Source: Planctomycetota bacterium (GTDB lineage: Bacteria; Planctomycetota; Phycisphaerae; Phycisphaerales; SM1A02). From it: 14,956 nt of DNA. This document shows positions 6,903 through 11,751 of the stretch, in pieces. The stretch is from the NCBI GenBank assembly GCA_009926815.1, contig RFOC01000030.1:1-14956 (forward strand), written 5' to 3'. The position numbers and the translations under genes were made by a program. How positions within the stretch are numbered: the first letter of the stretch is position 1; the number at the start of each line of letters is the position of its first letter. The notes beneath the pieces are model-generated. The model did not search any database. It was not told the DNA's origin and was given only the letters and a program-made list of their open reading frames with translations.

Positions 6903-7255
6903 CGACCCACTCCCTGGGCCTGGCCGATCTCCTTGAGCACGCTCTCGTCCAGCGAACGGATCAGGGCCTCCAACTGCTCCACGGCCCGGTCCAGACCGCT
7001 CCGACCGCTCGCCAGGATCATGGGATCTCCCCGACCAGCCGAGGATCGCTCCTCCAGGGCCAGGGCCTCCGACTTCAGACGCTCGAGCAGACAACAGGCG
7101 TTCCGGAGCGCCCCCAGACGCTCGTCGCCGGGTTCAAGGCCTTCGTAAGCCTGGGTGCCTGCCAGCCGGAGCGAGGGGGTCTCCCCTGTCTCCGACGGCC
7201 TGGGCTCCGGCCGGACCAGCGTGTCGCCGGTCAGCCGGGCGTGGTTTCCATCCAT
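6899..7255 (-). CDS. 118-aa mostly helical protein of unknown function
   Basis: The product has a flexible, Pro/Thr-rich N-terminus (1-35) and two predicted helices. Helix one is about 43-72 (DERLGALRNACCLLERLKSE) and helix two about 86-112 (SGLDRAVEQLEALIRSLDES), suggesting a helical hairpin or dimeric coiled coil. A Cys-Cys pair lies at 54-55. The ATG at 7255 was chosen because GGAG lies 9 nt upstream; a longer frame to 7387 adds low-complexity residues without support. Its stop overlaps the start of the following gene (GTGA), so the two form a coupled pair. No family is recognised. The pagL-like gene ends 145 bp upstream on the same strand, so it may or may not share a transcript. Confidence 0.62.
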   Translation of the reverse strand: MDGNHARLTGDTLVRPEPRPSETGETPSLRLAGTQAYEGLEPGDERLGALRNACCLLERLKSEALALEERSSAGRGDPMILASGRSGLDRAVEQLEALIRSLDESVLKEIGQAQGVGR

Positions 7256-7400
7256 GGGTGCATTCTCCGTGTTCCGAGTGACCACTGCAAGGCGTCGGTT
7301 GGTCCGAGAATCCGTTCCAGGGCCCGTTCCCGACGTGCCAGCATGGTATCGGCAATTGGCGGATCCCGCGAGCAGCAATCCAGCCACCCGGACTCCGGTC
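7256..7400 (-). promoter_or_regulatory. 145-bp gap with a possible promoter for the small-protein pair
   Basis: On the minus strand this gap holds TACCAT (7348-7343), the same hexamer seen before the MgtE-like gene. No good -35 lies at the right distance. It would give a leader of roughly 80 nt ending in the GGAG site before 7255. A short CCGGACTCCGG dyad (7388-7398) sits just after the pagL-like stop but has no usable loop or T-run, so I do not call it a terminator. Confidence 0.3.
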
Positions 7401-8063
7401 TCAGAAGGGGAAACTCACCCCAGCGAAGAGCTGGATCGAGTCGCGTCCGGGGTTCTCCTGACCCGTGTTGGCGTTGGAAATGTGGTACCAGCGCACGCCC
7501 GCCATCAGCCGGGCGTCACCTCCCACGTCCACCGTGCCACCCACCCCCACGCGCGGCGTGAAGTTCACGCGGCCACCATCGCTGGGCACGGGCTCGTTCG
7601 TGAACAGCATGCCACAGCCCGCATCGGCGAAGAGCGACCAGGTGTCGCGGGCCACGAAGTGCCAGCGGAACATGAGCGACGCGCCGCCGCCACCCGCATC
7701 CGTGCCAGGCTGAAGGATGGCGTCGCCGCTGAGGCCGAAATCCATGCTCACATCCTGCATGAAGAACCAGCTGGCGCTCCATTCCGCCTCGATCTGGTTC
7801 GCCGCATCCAGATCGTTCATCCACGAGCCCAGCACCTGCCATCGCCAGCTGTCCTTTGCGCCGAAGGGCCGCGACGCCGCTCCGGCGCGTGCCGAAGATC
7901 CCTGGGGCGGCTGCGGTGATGCGACGGATCGCGTCTGGGCGGCGCTGGAGGCATCGCGTTCAAGCGATGCCATCGCGAGCGTCGGCTGACGAGGCGACCA
8001 GTCCTCTTCCAACGAGGAGGCATTGAGCGTCGACGCCAGGGCCAGCACCGAGAAGGCATGCAT
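7401..8063 (-). CDS. pagL: PagL-like lipid A 3-O-deacylase / acyloxyacyl hydrolase, outer-membrane barrel
   Basis: The 220-aa product has a short hydrophobic N-terminus (1-17, possible signal peptide) and a Ser/Ala/Pro-rich stretch (18-70). An amphipathic strand-rich region from about 72 follows, ending in GVSFPF; a terminal Phe is typical of outer-membrane barrels. Near the C-terminus is GVRWYHISNANTGQENPG (189-206), the PagL-type HxSNA...NPG motif, with His194 and Ser196 as the expected catalytic pair. PagL removes the 3-O acyl chain of lipid A on the outer leaflet, altering endotoxicity and permeability. By counting, the third catalytic position (Glu in Pseudomonas PagL, from memory) is Asp208 here. 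The start ATG at 8063 lacks a Shine-Dalgarno but has TAGCAT 6 nt upstream. The fold and motif support the family call. Enzymatic activity and the true substrate remain inferred, and the weak N-terminal signal leaves the exact start less certain. Confidence 0.72.
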   Translation of the reverse strand: MHAFSVLALASTLNASSLEEDWSPRQPTLAMASLERDASSAAQTRSVASPQPPQGSSARAGAASRPFGAKDSWRWQVLGSWMNDLDAANQIEAEWSASWFFMQDVSMDFGLSGDAILQPGTDAGGGGASLMFRWHFVARDTWSLFADAGCGMLFTNEPVPSDGGRVNFTPRVGVGGTVDVGGDARLMAGVRWYHISNANTGQENPGRDSIQLFAGVSFPF

Positions 8064-8069
8064 GCCGCG

Positions 8070-8075
8070 ATGCTA
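8070..8075 (-). promoter_or_regulatory. -10-like TAGCAT, possible leaderless start of the pagL-like gene
   Basis: On the minus strand TAGCAT (8075-8070) ends 6 nt before the ATG at 8063, with no Shine-Dalgarno between. The same hexamer precedes lptB. No convincing -35 lies 17 bp upstream. Confidence 0.4.
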
Positions 8076-8113
8076 ACCCTGCCCACGAGTGCCGCCGCCC
8101 GGACGCTCCGACA

Positions 8114-8224
8114 CGTCCGGACGGCGGCGGGCAACCCTTGCGGGCTGCGAAGAAGATCGGGGAGGGGGAAAGTATCCTCGCCCCACCGGGGCATCTCCCC
8201 CACCTCCGGACATTCCGACGGAAT
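8114..8224. promoter_or_regulatory. Palindromes and possible mutT promoter in the pagL-mutT divergent gap
   Basis: This is the longest gene-free stretch (8064-8250, 187 bp). It holds a perfect 10-bp palindrome CGTCCGGACG (8114-8123) and a TATCCT hexamer (8173-8178) that could be the -10 for the Nudix gene. Next come a GCCCC-ACC-GGGGC hairpin (8180-8192) and a dyad ATTCCG-A-CGGAAT (8212-8224). The dyads could be operators or leader structures. No protein-binding assignment is possible from sequence alone. Confidence 0.3.
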
Positions 8225-8250
8225 CGCAAATTCCTGCCTCCATTCGGCTT

Positions 8251-8712
8251 ATGCACTCGCCATCCACCGGTCCCCAGAGCCCCCATGGCGTTCCCCCAAC
8301 ACCGGATCTGCATGCCGGAATCGCGGTCTGCCATGCGGGTCGCGATGGCGACCTTCGGCTTCTGGTCACGCGCCGCCTTCCAGGCAAGCGATTCGCCGGC
8401 CTCTGGGAATGGCCCGGCGGCCGCGTGGAGCCTGGCGAGACGCCCCTGAAGGCCACGCTGCGCGAACTGACCGAGGAGACGGGCCTGCAGGCAGGCGAGA
8501 CCGATGCTCGCCTGCTGTGCACGCACCTGGATCCGGGCCCTCCCTCGATCCTCTTCCACGTGCATCTGGTGGCGTTCCACGCGCCGGTGTCCCCCCGCAC
8601 GCTGCAGTGCGCCGAGGCCCTGTGGCTGCCGCCGGATCAGGCCCTGGACCGGCAGTTCCCGCCCACGAACGACGCGATCAATCGCCGGATCAGGGCGTGG
8701 CTCGAGGCATGA
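8251..8712 (+). CDS. mutT: MutT-type Nudix hydrolase (probable 8-oxo-dGTP diphosphatase)
   Basis: The 153-aa product carries a complete Nudix box, GX5EX7REUXEEXGU, at residues 57-79. The catalytic helix residues Glu72, Glu75 and Glu76 lie in RELTEETGL. The preceding FAGLWEWPGGRVEPGET matches the MutT subgroup, which hydrolyses 8-oxo-dGTP to keep oxidised guanine out of DNA. RLLVTRRLPGKRF before it is also MutT-like. The ATG at 8251 was chosen because it gives the usual short N-terminus; the frame upstream to 8089 is Pro/Arg-rich and unlike the family. No clear Shine-Dalgarno is seen. The gene is divergent from the pagL-like gene, and its 3' end overlaps the PEGA lipoprotein gene by 23 bp. Nudix membership is certain; the substrate is inferred from subgroup motifs. 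Confidence 0.88.
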   Translation: MHSPSTGPQSPHGVPPTPDLHAGIAVCHAGRDGDLRLLVTRRLPGKRFAGLWEWPGGRVEPGETPLKATLRELTEETGLQAGETDARLLCTHLDPGPPSILFHVHLVAFHAPVSPRTLQCAEALWLPPDQALDRQFPPTNDAINRRIRAWLEA

Positions 8713-9193
8713 CGCTGCCGGGCACCGGCACGGCTGCCGGATCCTCCCGCTCGAGCACCTTCACCTCGCCGTCGCCCTTCTCGGCCGCGAACTCCGCGGC
8801 ACGCTCATCCAGACCCGTGCGCATGGCGCGGGCCCGCTGCACCAGCGCCGCCTCGTCCTTGTCGGTGGGAATCAGGGTGAAATGCCACTGCACGCGGCTG
8901 GTGAAACGGGCGGGCACCACCTCGCTCACCAGATCGCAGCCCACGAAATCCCACACGGGCTCGTCGGCGTCGCCCCAGCCGGCCACCGGCTCGAAGCCCT
9001 CCCGGCGCAGACGCACGTCGTAGCGTCCGTAGTGGGTGAATTCCACGCTGCACGGCGTGCGGCCCGCCTCGCGATCGTTCACCCACACCCGCGCACCCGG
9101 CGGATCGCTGGTGATGTCGATGACGCGGCGCACGCAGCCCGTGGCGGCAAGCACCAGGCAGAGGAGCGGCGGAAGGCGGAGCCAGCGGTTCAT
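8690..9193 (-). CDS. PEGA-domain lipoprotein
   Basis: The 167-aa product begins MNRWLRLPPLLCLVLAATGC, a basic-hydrophobic signal peptide with lipobox LAATGC. Lipidated Cys20 would become the mature N-terminus. Residues about 26-65 (ITSDPPGARVWVNDREAGRT, then GRYDVRLRREGFEP) form a PEGA domain, a small beta sandwich named for the Pro-Glu-Gly-Ala motif and found on surface and envelope proteins. The rest is uncharacterised, with a conserved-looking VWDFVGCDLVSEVV block and a charged helical tail. The ATG at 9193 gives a standard signal peptide; the in-frame GTG at 9202 sits directly against the -10-like TAGCCT and is less likely. The gene is divergent from lptB and overlaps mutT at the 3' end. 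Anchoring in the envelope is well supported; the specific role is unknown. Confidence 0.83.
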   Translation of the reverse strand: MNRWLRLPPLLCLVLAATGCVRRVIDITSDPPGARVWVNDREAGRTPCSVEFTHYGRYDVRLRREGFEPVAGWGDADEPVWDFVGCDLVSEVVPARFTSRVQWHFTLIPTDKDEAALVQRARAMRTGLDERAAEFAAEKGDGEVKVLEREDPAAVPVPGSVMPRATP

Positions 9194-9202
9194 GTGGTGC
9201 AC

Positions 9203-9226
9203 AGGCTACCGGGTGGCCAGTAGCAT
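9203..9226. promoter_or_regulatory. Back-to-back promoters for the PEGA lipoprotein and lptB
   Basis: On the minus strand TAGCCT (9208-9203) ends 9 nt before the lipoprotein ATG. On the plus strand TAGCAT (9221-9226) ends 9 nt before the lptB ATG. TGCACA (9198-9203) lies 17 bp upstream of TAGCAT and matches four of six -35 bases. Neither gene has a Shine-Dalgarno, so both may be leaderless. The promoter reading is inferred. Confidence 0.45.
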
Positions 9227-9235
9227 CGCCGTCGC

Positions 9236-9973
9236 ATGCCGCTGCTCGAAGCCAAGGGACTGGTCAAGACCTACAACGGCCGCCGCGTGGTGGACCAGGT
9301 GGCCTTCCACGTGGACCGCGGCGAGATCGTCGGCCTGCTTGGACGCAACGGCGCGGGCAAGACCACCAGCTTCCGCATGGCCATCGGCATGATCACGCCC
9401 GAGGCCGGCAGCGTGCACTTCGACGGCCGTGACGTCACCTTCCTGCCCATGTGGCGGCACGCCAAGGCGGGCATGGGCTACCTCAGCCAGGAACCCAGCG
9501 TCTTCCAGCGGCTCACCGTGGAGGAGAACCTGCTGGCCATCCTGCAGACCCTCAAGGGCGTGACGCGGGCCGAGCAGCGTCGACGCTGCGATGCGCTTCT
9601 GGAGCAGTTCGGCCTGAAGGTGAAGGCGCGCGAGGAGGCTCGGACCTGCTCCGGCGGCGAGCGCCGCCGGCTGGAGATCGCCCGCGCGCTCATCACCGAA
9701 CCCTCGCTCATGCTGCTCGACGAGCCCTTCGCGGCCGTGGATCCCCACACCGTGGAGGAACTGCAGGCCGAGGTCCGCAAGCTGGCCGCGCGCGGCATCG
9801 CCGTGCTGGTCACCGACCACAACGTGCAGCAGACGCTCCGGATCTGCGACCGCGCCTACATCATCCACCAGGGCCGCAACCTGCGCGAGGGTGATCCGAA
9901 GTCGGTCATCAACGATCCCATGGTCCGCGAGGCCTACCTCGCGGGCACCTTCCGGGGCGACGAGTTCGACTGA
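9236..9973 (+). CDS. lptB: LPS export ABC transporter ATP-binding protein LptB
   Basis: The 245-aa product is a single ABC ATPase domain with all motifs: Walker A GRNGAGKTT (36-44), Q-loop Gln85, signature CSGGERRR (138-145), Walker B LMLLDEP (158-164, Glu163), D-loop AVDP and H-loop His195. GYLSQEPSVFQRLTVEENLL (81-100) is diagnostic of LptB rather than of the related branched-chain amino acid LivF/LivG ATPases. LptB powers extraction of LPS from the inner membrane by LptFG and its delivery through LptC and LptA. The partner permeases are not in the window; an LptC-like gene lies 8 kb away on the opposite strand. The ATG at 9236 lacks a Shine-Dalgarno but has TAGCAT 9 nt upstream. The gene converges on the CorC-like gene with three bases between stops. 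Confidence 0.92.
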   Translation: MPLLEAKGLVKTYNGRRVVDQVAFHVDRGEIVGLLGRNGAGKTTSFRMAIGMITPEAGSVHFDGRDVTFLPMWRHAKAGMGYLSQEPSVFQRLTVEENLLAILQTLKGVTRAEQRRRCDALLEQFGLKVKAREEARTCSGGERRRLEIARALITEPSLMLLDEPFAAVDPHTVEELQAEVRKLAARGIAVLVTDHNVQQTLRICDRAYIIHQGRNLREGDPKSVINDPMVREAYLAGTFRGDEFD

Positions 9974-9976
9974 GGC

Positions 9977-11245
9977 TCACTCCGACACCGGGGCGAGCCG
10001 CTCGATGGCCACCCGCTGCACGGCGGTGGGCGTGGCGGCCAGCACGCGAAGCCGGAGGCCGCTCGCCTCGAGCGTGGCGCCCGTCTCCGGCACGCGGCCG
10101 AGGGTGCTGAGCACGAATCCGGCGATGGTCTCGTAGCCCTCGTCCTCGGGCAGCTGGATCTCGAGCCGGGCGTTGACCTCGGCGATGGTGCAGCGGCCAT
10201 CCGCCTCCAGGCGGCCAGGCGCCAGCTCCCGCAGGCCCGGTTCACCCGTGTCAGCGGGCTCGTGCTCGTCGCGGATCTCGCCCACGATCTCCTCCAGCAC
10301 ATCCTCGATGGTCACCAGACCGGCCGTGCCGCCGTACTCGTCCACCACGATCGCCAGGTGCACCTTGCCGCGCTGGAACTCCGGCAGCAGCTCGCTCACC
10401 CGCTTGGTCTCGGGCACCCGCACCGCCGGACGGAGCAGCGGTCGAAGCCGGAAATCCCCGGCATCCTTGCCGATCCAGCGCACCAGATCCTTCACGTAGA
10501 GGATGCCCAGGACGTGGTCGAGGCTCTCCTCGTACACGGGAATGCGGCTGTGGCCCTCCTCGTGGATGAAGCTGCGGATCGCGGCCAGGTCATCGGTGTG
10601 CTCCAGGCCCTCGATCGCCGTGCGCGGAGTCATGATGCTGCCCACCAGCGTGTCGCTGAACTCGACCACGTTCTCCATCATCTGGGCGCTGGTCGGGTCG
10701 ATGCCCCCCTGTCGCTCGGTGTCCTCGATGCTGCGGAGCAGCTCCTCCTCGGCGTCATCGCCGTCGGCAGGCGCGCCCACCAGCCGCTTCACCGCCTCAT
10801 CCAGCACCCGCGCCAGCAGCGTGAGCGGACGCAGCAGCACATCCAGCAGACCCAGCAGCGGCAGCGTGCCCGCGATGAGTCCCACCGCGGTGTATCGGGC
10901 GATGGCCGAGCTGATCACGCTGGTGAACAGCCAGAGCAGGATCGCGGCCACCACGAAAGCCTTCACCACGTCGGGCCATGCGATGGCTCCATCGGGACCC
11001 ACCACCTCCATGAGCACCAGCGCGAAGAACCCGATGCGGCCCATGGTGCGCAGGAAGGCCACGGCATGGTCCACCGAGGCCTTGCGGGCGAAGATCCAGC
11101 GGCTCCGCTCCAGCCGCCCCACCGCCGCCAGCCGACGCTCGAGCGTGCCGTCGCTCACGTGCAGCAGGGCCAGGTTGATGGCCTGCAGCAGCGTGGTCAG
11201 GGCCAGCACCACGGCGGCGATCAGGCTCAGCGTGGTCAGCGTCAT
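9977..11245 (-). CDS. CorC/HlyC-family (CNNM-like) membrane protein with CBS pair
   Basis: The 422-aa product has hydrophobic segments near 5-28, 70-82, 93-115 and 119-147, which form a DUF21/CNNM-like membrane part. A CBS pair lies at about 203-325 (VGSIMTPRTAIEGL; HSRIPVYEESLDHVLGILYV; VDEYGGTAGLVTIEDVLEEI). A C-terminal CorC_HlyC domain spans 340-415 (GRCTIAEVNARL, EDEGYETIAGFVL). The family is linked to Mg2+/Co2+ efflux or resistance; many members are labelled hemolysins historically. The ATG at 11245 overlaps the ybeY stop (ATGA), with AGGGG 5 nt upstream, so it is translationally coupled. This mirrors the ybeY-ybeX(corC) order of many bacteria. An upstream reading to 11629 lies inside ybeY and is rejected. 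The transport role is inferred from family. Confidence 0.88.
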   Translation of the reverse strand: MTLTTLSLIAAVVLALTTLLQAINLALLHVSDGTLERRLAAVGRLERSRWIFARKASVDHAVAFLRTMGRIGFFALVLMEVVGPDGAIAWPDVVKAFVVAAILLWLFTSVISSAIARYTAVGLIAGTLPLLGLLDVLLRPLTLLARVLDEAVKRLVGAPADGDDAEEELLRSIEDTERQGGIDPTSAQMMENVVEFSDTLVGSIMTPRTAIEGLEHTDDLAAIRSFIHEEGHSRIPVYEESLDHVLGILYVKDLVRWIGKDAGDFRLRPLLRPAVRVPETKRVSELLPEFQRGKVHLAIVVDEYGGTAGLVTIEDVLEEIVGEIRDEHEPADTGEPGLRELAPGRLEADGRCTIAEVNARLEIQLPEDEGYETIAGFVLSTLGRVPETGATLEASGLRLRVLAATPTAVQRVAIERLAPVSE

Positions 11246-11709
11246 GCGGACCCCTGGCCAGGCTCGAAGGTGGGCTGCAGGCCCGCGGCCACCAGCAGCC
11301 GATCCTCCTCGGCATGCATGCGGGCGAAGTCGTCCGGCGTTCGGTCGTCCATGCCCGCGGCGTGCAGCATGCCATGCAGGGCGTAGAGCAGCAGCTCGCG
11401 ACGGACCTCGTGCCCGAGTTCGGCGCTGCGGCGACGCGCCTCGTCCACGCACACCGCCACATCGACCTCGTGGCCATCCACGAAGGTCAGCACGTCGGTG
11501 GTGGTCGGGTCGTTCATGTGGCGCTTGTGCAGCAGGGCCATCTCGGCGTCGTCGACCAGCCTGAGCGTGAAGCGGCTGACGCGCGGCGCCGCCATGGGCA
11601 GGAGGCGATCCATGCCCTGCCGCAGCCACGACTCATCGGAACCGCTCACCAGCCCACCGGTCAGCAGCCCGATCTGGCCCGTGCCATGCGAATCACCCGT
11701 CACATGCAT
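11242..11709 (-). CDS. ybeY: Endoribonuclease / rRNA maturation factor YbeY
   Basis: The 155-aa product carries TTTDVLTF (69-76, the TNVLSF block of YbeY), a DVAVCVDEARRRSAELGH segment (83-100) and the metal motif LLLYALHGMLHAAGMDD (106-122). YbeY is a zinc-dependent RNase involved in 16S rRNA 3'-end processing and ribosome quality control. The usual HX3HX5H becomes His112-X3-His116-X5-Asp122, so the third ligand is Asp. The ATG at 11709 was chosen over an in-frame GTG at 11718 because TATGCT ends 9 nt before the ATG and abuts the GTG. No Shine-Dalgarno is present. The stop overlaps the corC-like start. Family assignment is firm from motif and neighbour; unchanged catalysis is not guaranteed given the substituted residue. 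Confidence 0.88.
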   Translation of the reverse strand: MHVTGDSHGTGQIGLLTGGLVSGSDESWLRQGMDRLLPMAAPRVSRFTLRLVDDAEMALLHKRHMNDPTTTDVLTFVDGHEVDVAVCVDEARRRSAELGHEVRRELLLYALHGMLHAAGMDDRTPDDFARMHAEEDRLLVAAGLQPTFEPGQGSA

Positions 11710-11718
11710 TCGGCCCAC

Positions 11719-11724
11719 AGCATA
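11719..11724 (-). promoter_or_regulatory. -10-like TATGCT upstream of ybeY
   Basis: On the minus strand TATGCT (11724-11719) ends 9 nt before the chosen ATG, in the 42-bp gap between the kinase stop and ybeY. No Shine-Dalgarno follows. It fits the leaderless pattern of this window. I see no terminator hairpin in the gap. Confidence 0.38.
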
Positions 11725-11751
11725 TCGGCCCGACCCGCGAAACCCTCCGGG

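Noticed and set aside
7388..7398. CCGGACTCCGG dyad as a terminator after the pagL-like gene
   Set aside because: The loop is too small and no T-run follows on either strand.
9977..11629. A longer start for the CorC-like protein at 11629
   Set aside because: The extra N-terminus lies inside ybeY in another frame and is Arg/Gly-rich. The ATG at 11245 overlaps the ybeY stop and opens on a membrane helix.
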